DNA from: Myxococcales bacterium
Lineage (GTDB): Bacteria; Myxococcota; Myxococcia; Myxococcales; Anaeromyxobacteraceae
Direction: 5' to 3'
DNA length: 64,000 bases
Assembly: GCA_021806645.1 (NCBI GenBank)
Contig: JAJZQX010000010.1
Span: forward strand, 1-64,000
Shown here: in pieces, positions 51,594-60,327 of the stretch
How the letters are laid out: every line of letters starts with the position of its first letter
Numbering within the stretch: position 1 is the stretch's first letter
The notes under the pieces: generated by a model
Database searches by the model: none
What the model saw: the letters and a program-made list of their open reading frames with translations, nothing else
Told to the model about the DNA's origin: nothing
Position numbers and translations under genes: made by a program

Positions 51594-53083
51594 GCGAGAC
51601 CGAGGGCCCGGCGGGCCTCCTCCCGGTCGTCGAAGCGGCGCCGCTCGGCGCCCACCAGCTGGTAGTCCTCGTGACCCTTGCCGGCGACGAGCACGGCGTC
51701 GCCGGGGCGGGCGCAGGCCAGCGCCAGCTCGATGGCGGCGCGCCGATCCGGCTCGATCACGTAGCCCGGCTCACCGGCCACCGCCTCGGCGGCGGTGCGG
51801 CGCGGCCGCCCGGCCGAGGAGAGCCCCGGCTCGATCTCGGCGATGATGCGGAGCGGATCCTCGCCGCGCGGGTTGTCGCTGGTGACGATGGCGAGGTCGG
51901 CGCCGCGCCCGGCCACCGCGCCCATGAGCGGCCGCTTGCCGCGATCCCGGTCGCCGCCGCAGCCGAAGACCACCACCACCCGGCGGGGCCCCAGCGAGCG
52001 GAGCGCCTCGACGGCGCGGGCCAGCGCGTCGTCGGTGTGGGCGTAGTCGACGAAGAGCGAGAGGCCGCGCCCGTCGATGCGCTCGAGCCGCCCCGGCGCC
52101 CCGCGGCTCTCCGAGAGGCCGGCCTCCACCGCGGCCAGCGGCAGCCCGGCGGCCAGCGCCAGCCCGGCGGCGCAGAGCAGGTTCTCCAGGTTGTGAGCCC
52201 CCACCAGCGGCGAGCGAAGGGCGAGCGGGCCGCGCGGCGTCCGCACGGTGGCCTCGATGCCGGCCATGGAGAGGCGCGGCGACTCGGCGCGGAGCTGGTC
52301 CTCGGCGCGGGTGCCGTAGCGCCAGGCGGTCCGGCCGGGGCCGAGCTGGTCGGCCAGCCGCGCGCCCCACGCGTCGCGGGCATTCACCACCGCGATGCCG
52401 TCGGGGGCGAGGTGCTCGACGAAGAGCCTGCGCTTGGCGGCGAAGTAGCCCTCCATGTCGCCGTGGTAGTCGAGGTGGTCGCGGGTGAGGTTGGTGAAGG
52501 CGGCGGCGGCGAAGCGCAGGCCGGCCACCCGCTCCTGGGCCAGCGCGTGCGACGAGACCTCCATCACCACCAGCGTGGTGCCGGCGTCGCGCATCTCGCC
52601 GAGCAGCGCCTGCACCGCGGTGGACTCGGGCGTGGTGTGGGCGGCGGCGCGCTCGACGCCGGGGAAGCGGTGCGTGATGGTGCCGATCACGCCGGTGGGG
52701 CGGCCGGCGGCGCGAGCGCAGGCCTCGACGAGGTAGCTCACCGTGGTCTTGCCGTTGGTGCCGGTCACGCCGAGGAGTTGCATGGCGTCGCCGGGCCGGC
52801 CGTGGAAGTTGGCGGCGCAGAGCGCCATGGCCCGCCTCGCCGACGGCGCCAGCAGCAGCCGCGCCGGTGCGCACTCGACCGGCCGCTCGGCGATCACCGC
52901 CACCGCGCCGCGGCCAGCGGCCTCGGCGGCGAAGGCGTGGCCGTCCGCCCGGGCGCCCGGGAGCGCGCAGAAGAGCGAGCCCGGAATCACCTCCCGTGAA
53001 TCACCGGTGACGCGGAGGATCTCCGGGTCGTCGGAGAGCGAGCCGCGCGCGCCGGTGCCTGCGATGACGTCCGAGAGCCGCAT
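51590..53083 (-). CDS. murE: UDP-MurNAc-L-Ala-D-Glu:meso-DAP ligase
   Basis: A 497-aa Mur ligase adding the third residue. ATP loop is GVTGTNGKTTVSYLVE. The specificity motif DNPRGEDP indicates meso-diaminopimelate, the product of the dap pathway also encoded here, so the wall is predicted to be DAP-type. Other blocks are EVSSHALAQERV, NLTRDHLDYHG and FVDYAHTDDAL. It begins 106 nt after ftsI, in a spacer with a 16-bp palindrome. Confidence 0.97.
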   Translation of the reverse strand: MRLSDVIAGTGARGSLSDDPEILRVTGDSREVIPGSLFCALPGARADGHAFAAEAAGRGAVAVIAERPVECAPARLLLAPSARRAMALCAANFHGRPGDAMQLLGVTGTNGKTTVSYLVEACARAAGRPTGVIGTITHRFPGVERAAAHTTPESTAVQALLGEMRDAGTTLVVMEVSSHALAQERVAGLRFAAAAFTNLTRDHLDYHGDMEGYFAAKRRLFVEHLAPDGIAVVNARDAWGARLADQLGPGRTAWRYGTRAEDQLRAESPRLSMAGIEATVRTPRGPLALRSPLVGAHNLENLLCAAGLALAAGLPLAAVEAGLSESRGAPGRLERIDGRGLSLFVDYAHTDDALARAVEALRSLGPRRVVVVFGCGGDRDRGKRPLMGAVAGRGADLAIVTSDNPRGEDPLRIIAEIEPGLSSAGRPRRTAAEAVAGEPGYVIEPDRRAAIELALACARPGDAVLVAGKGHEDYQLVGAERRRFDDREEARRALGLA

Positions 53084-53154
53084 CGATGGAAGGTTCTCAC
53101 GCGCGGGGAAGACCGGCCAATTTCCGGCGTCCGTGCGGGAGGTTGCGTGGCGTC

Positions 53155-53170
53155 GGACCCGGCCGGGTCC
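53155..53170. promoter_or_regulatory. 16-bp palindrome between ftsI and murE
   Basis: GGACCCGGCCGGGTCC is a perfect palindrome in the largest gap inside the dcw operon. It could be a transcription-attenuating hairpin or an operator for an internal murE promoter. Confidence 0.4.
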
Positions 53171-53189
53171 AGCGCCGGGCGATAGTACG

Positions 53190-55253
53190 TCAGCCCGGGG
53201 GCGCGAGGGTAATCTTGACGCGCGCGCCGCGTTCGACGACCCGGCCGGGCGGCGGCGCCTGGGAGACCACCAGGCCCGAGCCGGTCAGGTCGGCCCCGAG
53301 GTCGAGGGCCTCCAGCGTCCGGACGGCGGCGCGGGCCGGCAGGCCGCCCAGCGCCGGGACGGCCACGTTGCCGGTGGCGTGGGCGCCGCGGCGGGCCGCG
53401 ACCTCGACGGGAGGCGGGGTGGGCGACTCGGGCTCGGCGTCGGCGCCGGGAGCAGGGGCAGGGGCCGCCGGGTGGCGAACGGCGGCCCTGGCGACGCGAG
53501 CCATCGACGAGGCGCCGGCGGGCCCGGCGGTGGCGGCCGGCGGACCCTGGGGCGGAACCCCGAGCATCCTCAGGGCGTACTCGGCGATCTCGCGGAACGG
53601 CGGAGCAGCGACCTCCCCGCCGTAGCTCTCCCCCTTCGGCTCGTCGATGAAGACCCCGATCACCACTCGCGGCGCCTCGGCCGGAGCGAAGCCGACGAAG
53701 GAGCTGAAGTGACGGTCGGCCGAGTAGCCGCCCGTGACCGGGTCGGGCTTCTGGGCGGTGCCGGTCTTGCCGGCCACTCGCCACCCGTCGGAGCGGGCTC
53801 GATGGCCCGTGCCATCGGGATCCTCGACCACGCCGATCAGCCACCGGGCCACGGTGGCGGCGGCGGTGGCCGAGACCACCCGCCGGACCGGGGTCGGCCG
53901 CGCCTGGTCGAGCACCGAACCGTCGGCCGGATCGAGCACCCGCTTCACCAGCAGCGGCCTCATCAGCACGCCGCCGTTGGCGATGGCCCCCATGGCGATC
54001 ACCACCTGCAAGGGCGTGGCGGTGAGCCCCTGGCCGAAACTCTGGGTGGCCAGGGTGATGTCGGCCCTGGGGAAGGGGAGCTGGCCGCGCCGCTCGCCCG
54101 GGAGGTCGACGCCGGTCCGTTCGCCGAAGCCGAAGGCGGCCAGCACCTCGGATAGACGCTGCTTGCCGAGCCGGGCGCCGATGCGGGCGGCGCCCACGTT
54201 CGACGAGGCCGCCAGCACCTTGGCCGGCCCGATCCAGCCGAACGCCATGTGGTCGTGGATGACGTGGCCACCCACCGTGTAGCCGGGGGTGCAGTCGATG
54301 GCATCGGTGGGCCTGAGGACGGCGCGGTCGAGGGCCCCGGCGATGGTGAAGGTCTTCATGGTGGAGCCGGGCTCGAAGGCGTCGGTGACGGCCCGGTTCC
54401 TCAGCTCCCGCCCGGTGCGCTGCGCGTTGGGGTTGACCGGCGGATCGCTGGCCATGGCCAGGACCTCCCCGGTGGCCGGGTCGAGCGCCACGGCCACGCC
54501 GGAGAGCGCGTGCGAGCCGCGGACCGCGCTGGCCAGCGCCCGCTCGGCCACCAGCTGCAACCCCTGGTCGATGGTCAGCTCGACCCGCGCCCCTTCGCGC
54601 CCGCGCGCCGAGCCCGGGGCGTCCGGCAGCGCCAGCCTCCCGGCGCCGTCGCGCAGCGAGGGGACGCGCGTCGGCTCGCCGCGCAGCAGGTCGTCGAGCG
54701 CCAGCTCCACGCCGTCGAGGCCGGAGCCCTCGTCGCCGGTGACGCCGAGCAGCTGCCCGGCCAGCGTGACCTTCGGGTAGTAGCGACGGTTCTCGGCCAC
54801 CAGGCCCACGCCGGGCATTGCCAGCCGGCGCACCGCGCCGGCCTCGGCCGGCGAGATGCGCCGCTTGGCCCAGACGAAGCGCGAGCCGCGCTCCACGTTT
54901 CGTCCCAACGCCCTCCAGTCGAGGCCGAGCGCGGCGGCCAGCGGCCGGAGCGCCCGGGCCATCGAGGCGGACCGGTCGGCCAGCCCCTCGGGATCGACGA
55001 AGACCGACTCGGCGTCGGCGCTGCCGGCCAGCAGCACGCCGGCCCGGTCGGTCACCACGCCCCGGCGCGGCTTCAGCACGAACTGGCGTAGGTACTGGTC
55101 GCGCGCCTCGGAGGAGAGCTTGTCGCGCTGCACCACCTGCAGCTGCACGGCGCGCCAGGCGAGCCCGCCGAAGCCTGCCAGGAATAGCAGGCCGATCAGG
55201 CCGACGCGGATGGCGATCCAGCGCGTCGCCTTGGGGTCCGGCCCTGGGCGCAT
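53190..55253 (-). CDS. ftsI: Division transpeptidase FtsI (PBP3) with PASTA domain
   Basis: A 687-aa class B penicillin-binding protein. The N-terminal membrane helix is VGLIGLLFLAGFGGLAWRAV. The pedestal domain follows, then the transpeptidase domain with Ser297 in EPGSTMKTF (SxxK), SSNVGAARIG (SxN) and AGKTGTAQKPD (KTG). After an Ala/Pro linker a C-terminal PASTA domain begins at VPALGGLPARAAVRTLE and ends VKITLAPPG. PASTA on FtsI/SpoVD-type proteins is usual in Gram-positive bacteria and also occurs in delta-proteobacteria. ATG 55253 sits 9 nt after ftsL. Confidence 0.95.
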   Translation of the reverse strand: MRPGPDPKATRWIAIRVGLIGLLFLAGFGGLAWRAVQLQVVQRDKLSSEARDQYLRQFVLKPRRGVVTDRAGVLLAGSADAESVFVDPEGLADRSASMARALRPLAAALGLDWRALGRNVERGSRFVWAKRRISPAEAGAVRRLAMPGVGLVAENRRYYPKVTLAGQLLGVTGDEGSGLDGVELALDDLLRGEPTRVPSLRDGAGRLALPDAPGSARGREGARVELTIDQGLQLVAERALASAVRGSHALSGVAVALDPATGEVLAMASDPPVNPNAQRTGRELRNRAVTDAFEPGSTMKTFTIAGALDRAVLRPTDAIDCTPGYTVGGHVIHDHMAFGWIGPAKVLAASSNVGAARIGARLGKQRLSEVLAAFGFGERTGVDLPGERRGQLPFPRADITLATQSFGQGLTATPLQVVIAMGAIANGGVLMRPLLVKRVLDPADGSVLDQARPTPVRRVVSATAAATVARWLIGVVEDPDGTGHRARSDGWRVAGKTGTAQKPDPVTGGYSADRHFSSFVGFAPAEAPRVVIGVFIDEPKGESYGGEVAAPPFREIAEYALRMLGVPPQGPPAATAGPAGASSMARVARAAVRHPAAPAPAPGADAEPESPTPPPVEVAARRGAHATGNVAVPALGGLPARAAVRTLEALDLGADLTGSGLVVSQAPPPGRVVERGARVKITLAPPG

Positions 55254-55262
55254 GCGTGCCGG

Positions 55263-55712
55263 TCACTCCCGCGACATGGCCACCCGCGACGGCCCCCGGA
55301 GCGCGACCTGGTGCGCCCCGAGGACCTCCGCGTCCCGCCCGGCGTTCGCCGACGCCAGGCGGGCACCCGCCGCCGCCCGTCCACCGCTGGGCTCCACCGC
55401 CAGCCGCGCCGCGGTCGCCTGCACCGCGATGACCGCGCCCGGCGCGGGTGGAGCCATCGAGAGCTTCGTCCGCGCGAACGTCTCCAGCGCCGCCGGCGCC
55501 TTGAGCGCCTCCACCTCCAGCAGCAACTGGTCGTGTTCGGAGTTGAGCCGGGCGTGCTCCTTCTGGAGCATCCCCAGCTGGTAGGCCGCCGTGAGCGTCC
55601 GGGTGCGCGACCAGGTGAAGGCCACCAGCATCGCCGCCAGCAGCGTGACGAACAGGGTGGTCCTCAGGACCGGGCCGGCCACGGCGGGCCGCCTCGAAGC
55701 GGCGCGGATCAC
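55263..55712 (-). CDS. ftsL: Cell division protein FtsL
   Basis: A 149-aa bitopic protein with one helix ([20 protein letters not shown]) followed by a coiled coil ([22 protein letters not shown]) and [14 protein letters not shown], the usual FtsL layout. A 60-residue Ala/Gly-rich tail is longer than in most homologs. Identification relies on topology and on the position between rsmH and ftsI. It starts at GTG 55712, overlapping the rsmH stop. Confidence 0.85.
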   Translation of the reverse strand: MIRAASRRPAVAGPVLRTTLFVTLLAAMLVAFTWSRTRTLTAAYQLGMLQKEHARLNSEHDQLLLEVEALKAPAALETFARTKLSMAPPAPGAVIAVQATAARLAVEPSGGRAAAGARLASANAGRDAEVLGAHQVALRGPSRVAMSRE

Positions 55713-56641
55713 CGGAGCCGCTCCACCACGCGGAGTCGCGCGCTGCGCGACCGGGGGTTGCGTGCCAGCTCGGCGTCGCCGGCCATGGCCGGCTTGCGCG
55801 TCACCGGCGAGAAGCTGGCCCTGGCGCCGCAGCCGCAGACCGGCATGCCCGGCGGGCAGACGCAGGCCTGGCAGAGGGCACGGAACTTCTCCTTGACGGC
55901 CCGGTCCTCGAGGCTGTGGAAGGCGATGGCGCCGGCGCGGCCGCCCGCCTTCATGAGGCGCGGGAGGGACTCCAGCCAGGCCGCCAGCGCTCCCAGCTCG
56001 TCGTTGACCGCGATGCGGAGCGCCTGGAACGTCCGGGTGGCCGGGTGGATCCGCTTCGGCCAGGCCTTGCGCGGGATGGCGCCGCCCACCAGCTCCGCCA
56101 GCCGGGCGGTGTCGAGCGGCTCGCCGGCCTCGACCGCGCGCTTGATGGCGCGGGCGATGGGGCGGGCGAAGGGCTCCTCACCATAGGTCGAGAGGATGCC
56201 GGCCAGCTCGCGCTCGTCGAGCCGCGCCAGCAGGTCGGCCAGCGTCTGCCCCTCCGGACCCATGCGCATGTCGAGCGGGCCACCCTGGCGGAAGGAGAAG
56301 CCACGCGCCGGGTCGTCGAGCTGCGGCGAGGAGACGCCGAGGTCTACCAGCGCGCCGTCCACGCCGTCGAGCCCGAGGGCGGCCAGCACGTTTCGGGCGT
56401 CGCGGAAGTCCCCACGCACGGCGCGGAAGGCCTCGCCGTAGCGGGCCAGCCGGGCGCCGGCGGCGGCCAGCGCGCGCGGGTCCTTGTCCATCCCGATCAC
56501 GTGGGCCCCCGCCTCGAGGAAGAGCGACGAGTGGCCGCCGCCGCCGAGGGTGCCGTCGAGGAAGAGCAACCCAGGCCCCGGACGGAGCAGCTCCACCACC
56601 TCTCGTGCCAGCACCGGCTCATGGACGAACTCCTCGGTCAC
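55709..56641 (-). CDS. rsmH: 16S rRNA C1402 N4-methyltransferase
   Basis: A 310-aa SAM enzyme (MraW/RsmH). Motifs are [74 protein letters not shown] and [16 protein letters not shown]-terminal cysteine group ([16 protein letters not shown]) fits RsmH proteins with a probable metal site. It starts at GTG 56641, overlapping the STAS gene. Confidence 0.96.
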   Translation of the reverse strand: MTEEFVHEPVLAREVVELLRPGPGLLFLDGTLGGGGHSSLFLEAGAHVIGMDKDPRALAAAGARLARYGEAFRAVRGDFRDARNVLAALGLDGVDGALVDLGVSSPQLDDPARGFSFRQGGPLDMRMGPEGQTLADLLARLDERELAGILSTYGEEPFARPIARAIKRAVEAGEPLDTARLAELVGGAIPRKAWPKRIHPATRTFQALRIAVNDELGALAAWLESLPRLMKAGGRAGAIAFHSLEDRAVKEKFRALCQACVCPPGMPVCGCGARASFSPVTRKPAMAGDAELARNPRSRSARLRVVERLR

Positions 56642-56940
56642 GCGGCCCGGATGGCGGCCTCGACATCGGCGAACATCTCGACGTGCCCGCCGGCCCCGCC
56701 GGCATGCACCAGATCGCGCACGTAGCGCGTCGCCCCCGCGGCGCGCAGCCCCGGGATGGCCTTGAGCAGCGCGGCGCCGGCGTAGTGGAGGTGGGTGACC
56801 CGCTTCAGGTCGACGACCACCGTCCGCCCCTGCGCCCGCGCCTGCGCCGCCACCCGCGCGATGGAGGCCAGCTCCTCGCGGGTCAGCTCGCCGACGCCCC
56901 GGATCACCGTCACCTCGTCCATCTGCCTGGTCTCGTACAT
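56638..56940 (-). CDS. STAS-domain protein inside the dcw cluster
   Basis: A 100-aa single STAS domain: [40 protein letters not shown] and [13 protein letters not shown]. The usual phospho-acceptor Ser of SpoIIAA-type anti-anti-sigma factors would lie in the DxxxVxxxxxxG segment; here it reads THLHYAG, so phospho-control by an anti-sigma kinase is doubtful. It sits between mraZ and rsmH, 18 nt after mraZ, and overlaps rsmH (GTGA). A role in regulating division or the mra operon is an inference from position. Confidence 0.8.
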   Translation of the reverse strand: MYETRQMDEVTVIRGVGELTREELASIARVAAQARAQGRTVVVDLKRVTHLHYAGAALLKAIPGLRAAGATRYVRDLVHAGGAGGHVEMFADVEAAIRAA

Positions 56941-56958
56941 GCCAACGCCCTCCGAGCC

Positions 56959-57393
56959 CTACACCTTGAAGAAGTCGATCCGCTCCGCGACCGGGATCTC
57001 CGCCGCCATCTCCGTCTCGTACGCGGCCTGGTCGTAGAGCTGGATGTAGCCACCCATCCCCACCCAGACGACCTCCTTGGCCAGGCCGGCCCACTCGCGC
57101 AGCGGCGGCGGCACCAGCACGCGGCCGTGGATGTCGAGGTCCACCTCGTGGGCCGAGGCGACGAACTTGAGGACGTTGCGCTGCATGAGCGCGTCGAACG
57201 GCGAGGCGGCGGCGACCTTCTTGGCCAGCTCGGTCCACTGCGACTGCGGCAGCGCCAGCAACGACCTGGAGTGCGAGTTGCGCAGCAGCACGATGCGCGG
57301 CTCGCCGGCCGCCGCGAGCGCCTCGCGCAGCCTGGCCGGGAGGCTGGTGCGCCCCTTGCCGTCGATCGTGTGGTTGTAGGTTCCGAAGAACAC
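56959..57393 (-). CDS. mraZ: Transcriptional regulator MraZ
   Basis: A 144-aa AbrB-like DNA-binding protein that controls its own dcw operon. Two SpoVT-AbrB repeats are visible: [20 protein letters not shown] and [20 protein letters not shown], each with the DxxGR motif. I chose GTG 57393 because family members start M-F-x-G, and because the longer GTG start at 57423 would lie inside the operator. It is the first gene of the operon. Confidence 0.93.
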   Translation of the reverse strand: MFFGTYNHTIDGKGRTSLPARLREALAAAGEPRIVLLRNSHSRSLLALPQSQWTELAKKVAAASPFDALMQRNVLKFVASAHEVDLDIHGRVLVPPPLREWAGLAKEVVWVGMGGYIQLYDQAAYETEMAAEIPVAERIDFFKV

Positions 57394-57419
57394 GGGCGAG
57401 TCGATCCTGCGCTGTAGAT

Positions 57420-57443
57420 CCACTTTCTGCCACTTTTTGCCAC
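57420..57443 (-). promoter_or_regulatory. MraZ operator: three GTGG repeats, 10-bp period
   Basis: On the minus strand GTGG occurs three times at exactly 10-nt intervals, separated by A-rich hexamers (starting at 57443, 57433 and 57423). MraZ proteins bind short TGGG-like direct repeats one helical turn apart upstream of mraZ. The position, just after the predicted transcription start and before the start codon, fits autorepression. Confidence 0.75.
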
Positions 57444-57454
57444 AGAGTGGTTTG

Positions 57455-57484
57455 GATCTAGGTGGATCCGGCCCGGGATGTCAA
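57455..57484 (-). promoter_or_regulatory. Predicted sigma-70 promoter of the dcw operon
   Basis: TTGACA, a perfect -35 (57484-57479), an 18-nt spacer and TAGATC (57460-57455). Transcription would start about 57448, so the MraZ repeats fall within the first 30 transcribed bases. Confidence 0.6.
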
Positions 57485-57575
57485 CGGAGCCCACGGGGAC
57501 CCCACCCCGGTACTGCAGGCGTGTTCAGTGGATCCGGCTGGAAGGTGGCCCACCGGGACGAGCGGACCGCACATG

Positions 57576-57610
57576 AGAAGGGGACCTGGGTTGACCCCAG
57601 GTCCCCTTCT
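57576..57610. terminator. Perfect 15-bp hairpin
   Basis: AGAAGGGGACCTGGG (57576-57590) pairs perfectly with CCCAGGTCCCCTTCT (57596-57610) across a 5-nt loop. It lies 46 nt after the substrate-binding-protein stop and upstream of the dcw promoter. It should isolate the two minus-strand operons. No T tract is evident. Confidence 0.7.
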
Positions 57611-57655
57611 GCCGTCCGATGAGTCCTCGGCCGCCCGCGGCGGCCCGGCCTCGGC

Positions 57656-58792
57656 CTACTTCAGGACCTGGAACCGGCCGTCCTTGACCGTCAGCATCTC
57701 GAAGGCGTCGGGGGTCAGTCCGCAGTGATCGGTGGCCGACATGTTGAAGACGCCGGCGGTGCCGGCCATCCCGTGGATCGACTCGATGGCGTCTCGTGCC
57801 TTCTGCCGGTTGGTCCCTCCGCCCTTGAGGCCGGCCTGGAGCATGAGGAAGGCGTCGTAGGCGTGGCCGCCGAAGGTGGAGACGTCCTCCTTGTAGCGTG
57901 CCTCGTAGCCGCGCTTGTACTCGACCAGGAGCTTCTTCTGCGGGTTGGAGTCGGGGAGTGACTCGGCCACCAGGAGCCGCCCGGCCGGGAAGATCACGCC
58001 CTCGGCCGCGGCGCCGGCCGCCTTCACGTAGCCGACGTTGCCGAAGCCGTGGCTCTGGAAGAGCGGGATGGTCAGGCCGATCTGGCGGGCGTTCTTGAGG
58101 ACGATCGACTGGGCCGGTTCGATCGACCAGTTGACCAGCGCCTGGGCACCCGAGGCCTTCATCTTCGTCACCTCGGCGGTGAGGTCGGTGGCCGCCTTGT
58201 CGTAGACCTCGCTGGCCACGACGGTGAGGCCGTAGGTCGGCGCCAGCTTCTCAAGCTGGGCCTTGCCGGCCTGGCCGAAGCCGGTGTTGGAGGTGAGCAG
58301 GCCGACCTTGGTCAGGCCGAGCTTCTTGACGCGCTCGAAGATGCGGATCACCGCGTGGCTGTCGCTCTGTGGCGACTTGAAGACCCACTTCCCCACCGGC
58401 TGGACGATGACCTCGGCCGCCGCGCAGGAGAGCAGCAGCGTGCCGCTCTCCTCGGCCAGCCGCTTCACCTGCATGCTCTCACCGCTGGTGGAGGGGCCGA
58501 TGATGGCGAAGACCTGGTTCTCCTCGATGAGCTGCTTGGCCAGCGACACCGCCTTCTCCGGGCTGCCGCCGGTGTCCTTGATCAACAGCTCGATCTTGAT
58601 GCCGTTGATGCCTCCGGCGGCGTTGGCCTTCTCCACCAGCATCTCCAGCGTGCGCGCCTCCGGGGTGCCCAGGAACGAGGCCGGCCCGCTCACCGACAAC
58701 AGCGCGCCGACCTTGACGGTCTCGCCCGCGGTCGCGGGTCCCACCAGACTGAACAGCACCACAGCCAGAACGAACCTCAGCATCCTCATCAC
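57656..58792 (-). CDS. ABC transporter substrate-binding protein (LivK type)
   Basis: A 378-aa periplasmic type I binding protein. The signal peptide is MLRFVLAVVLFSLVGPATAG. The mature start VKVGALLSVSGPASFLG, AIIGPSTSGESM and FGGHAYDAFLMLQAGL match the Peripla_BP_6/LivK family, which binds branched-chain amino acids, amides or aromatic acids. GAGGAGG lies 5 nt before GTG 58792; ATG 58789 is equivalent. No permease or ATPase genes are adjacent. Its place in the molybdenum-hydroxylase operon suggests the ligand is that enzyme's substrate or a precursor. Confidence 0.88.
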   Translation of the reverse strand: MMRMLRFVLAVVLFSLVGPATAGETVKVGALLSVSGPASFLGTPEARTLEMLVEKANAAGGINGIKIELLIKDTGGSPEKAVSLAKQLIEENQVFAIIGPSTSGESMQVKRLAEESGTLLLSCAAAEVIVQPVGKWVFKSPQSDSHAVIRIFERVKKLGLTKVGLLTSNTGFGQAGKAQLEKLAPTYGLTVVASEVYDKAATDLTAEVTKMKASGAQALVNWSIEPAQSIVLKNARQIGLTIPLFQSHGFGNVGYVKAAGAAAEGVIFPAGRLLVAESLPDSNPQKKLLVEYKRGYEARYKEDVSTFGGHAYDAFLMLQAGLKGGGTNRQKARDAIESIHGMAGTAGVFNMSATDHCGLTPDAFEMLTVKDGRFQVLK

Positions 58793-58828
58793 GTGAGCCT
58801 CCTCGGGGCGCCATGCCCCACTGGTCGA

Positions 58829-59446
58829 TCAACCTGCCGCGCCAAACGTCACCTGGACCCCGAGCGAGGCCAGGGCCTTCCTGGTGTTGAGGTTCTGCGT
58901 CACCGCCGCGTCCCGGCAGGCCACCTCGCCCGGCCCGGTGGCGTGGACCGCGATGGCCTCCGCCAGCGACTCGATCCGGTGGTCGGCGACGAGCCGGTCG
59001 AGGAAGGCGCGGGAGAGGAGGACCGGGTGGCCGCGGCGGCCGAGGTGGGTGGCGATGAGGACATCGCCCCGACCGTCGCGAAAGGCTCGCAGGAGCCGGG
59101 CGTGCGTGCCGGCTCGCAGGAGCGGCTGGTCGACGTGGCAGACCAGCACCGCCGCCAGCCCGGGGTCCTCCTGCAGCGCCGCGAGGAGGCCACAGCGAAG
59201 CGACGCCAGCATCCCGCGCCGCCAGGCCCTGCAGGTGACGGGATGGGCGCCGCCGAACCGGACGCCCCGCCGCACCCGCGCCGACTGGTGGCCGAGCACG
59301 GCGAGGCGGACGCCGACGCCGTCCACCGCCGCCAGGGTGCGGAGGATTCGGCCGAGGAAGGTCTCGCCCCGGATCTCGAGGAGCGGCTTGGGCGACCCCA
59401 TCCGGCTCGACGCCCCCGCGGCCAGGACGATGGCGGCGACGGTCAT
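58829..59446 (-). CDS. MobA/MocA-like molybdenum-cofactor nucleotidyltransferase
   Basis: A 205-aa NTP-transferase. The nucleotide loop is VAAIVLAAGASSRMGSPKPLL, and VLVCHVDQPLLR is the metal-binding block seen in MocA/MobA-like enzymes. It probably converts molybdopterin to its cytosine (MCD) form for the hydroxylase in the same operon. The start overlaps the xdhC stop (ATGA). A MobA-type guanylyl role cannot be excluded. Confidence 0.85.
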   Translation of the reverse strand: MTVAAIVLAAGASSRMGSPKPLLEIRGETFLGRILRTLAAVDGVGVRLAVLGHQSARVRRGVRFGGAHPVTCRAWRRGMLASLRCGLLAALQEDPGLAAVLVCHVDQPLLRAGTHARLLRAFRDGRGDVLIATHLGRRGHPVLLSRAFLDRLVADHRIESLAEAIAVHATGPGEVACRDAAVTQNLNTRKALASLGVQVTFGAAG

Positions 59447-60327
59447 GCGCGCTCCCCGCCCGCCGCGCCGCCGCCCGGGATGAGCCGCACCACCGCGGCG
59501 GCCTCGACGACGGCTGCGCCAGGCCTGGGCCCGCGCCGCACCGCCACCAGCTCGGCCACCACGCTGACCGCGATCTCCTCCGGCGTCACCGCGCCGATGT
59601 CCAGGCCGAGTGGGGTGCGGAGCCGCGCCAGCTGCGCCTCCGACGCTCCTTGCGCCCGGAGCCGCATGAGGAACTTGTCCCGCTTGCGGCGGCTCCCGAT
59701 CATCCCGACGAAGCCGGCCGGCGTGGCCAGCAGCGCCTTCACGGTGGCCTGGTCGACGGCGTGGGAGTGGCTGGCGACGACGCAGAAGGTGGCCTGGTCG
59801 GGAGCGAGCTCCCCCACCACGGCCGCCGGCTCGTCGCAGATGATCGCCAGCGCCGACGGCAGGCGTCCAGCCCCGGTCCATGCCTCCCGCTCGTCGACGA
59901 CCGTCACCGCGAACCCGACGCGCGCCGCCGCCTCGCAGATGGCCCCGCCGATGTGGCCGGCGCCGAAGAGGAGGAGCCGGGCCACCGGCTCGATGCGCTC
60001 GAGGAAGACCTTCATCTGCCCGCCGCAGCACATGCCGAGGTCCCGGGAGAGATCGTAGGCGGCGAACCGCTGCGCCGGGCCCCCGGGCGCGAGCATCGCC
60101 CGCGCCTGCTCGAGGACGCGGTGCTCGATGGTGCCGCCGCCGACGGTCCCGACGGCGCTCCCGTCGGCGAGGAGGAGGAGCTTGGCCCCCGGGGCCTGCG
60201 GCGTGGAACCGTCCACCTCCACCACGGTCGCCAGCACCGCCACCAGGCGCGCTCGCCGGGCGAGCACCAGGGCCTCGTAGACGTCGCCGCCGCGGTCGGT
60301 CCGGTCGCGCTGGTCCCCAGCCTTCAT
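59443..60327 (-). CDS. XdhC/CoxI-family molybdenum hydroxylase maturation factor
   Basis: A 294-aa protein with the XdhC_CoxI domain (VLATVVEVDGSTPQAPGAKL, GTVGGGTIEHRVLEQA, GMCCGGQMKVFLERIEP) and a C-terminal Rossmann domain (LLLFGAGHIGGAICEAAARV, GMIGSRRKRDKF). Family members bind and sulfurate the molybdenum cofactor before its insertion into xanthine-dehydrogenase-type enzymes. GGAGG lies 4 nt before ATG 60327, which overlaps the FAD-subunit stop. Confidence 0.92.
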   Translation of the reverse strand: MKAGDQRDRTDRGGDVYEALVLARRARLVAVLATVVEVDGSTPQAPGAKLLLLADGSAVGTVGGGTIEHRVLEQARAMLAPGGPAQRFAAYDLSRDLGMCCGGQMKVFLERIEPVARLLLFGAGHIGGAICEAAARVGFAVTVVDEREAWTGAGRLPSALAIICDEPAAVVGELAPDQATFCVVASHSHAVDQATVKALLATPAGFVGMIGSRRKRDKFLMRLRAQGASEAQLARLRTPLGLDIGAVTPEEIAVSVVAELVAVRRGPRPGAAVVEAAAVVRLIPGGGAAGGERA

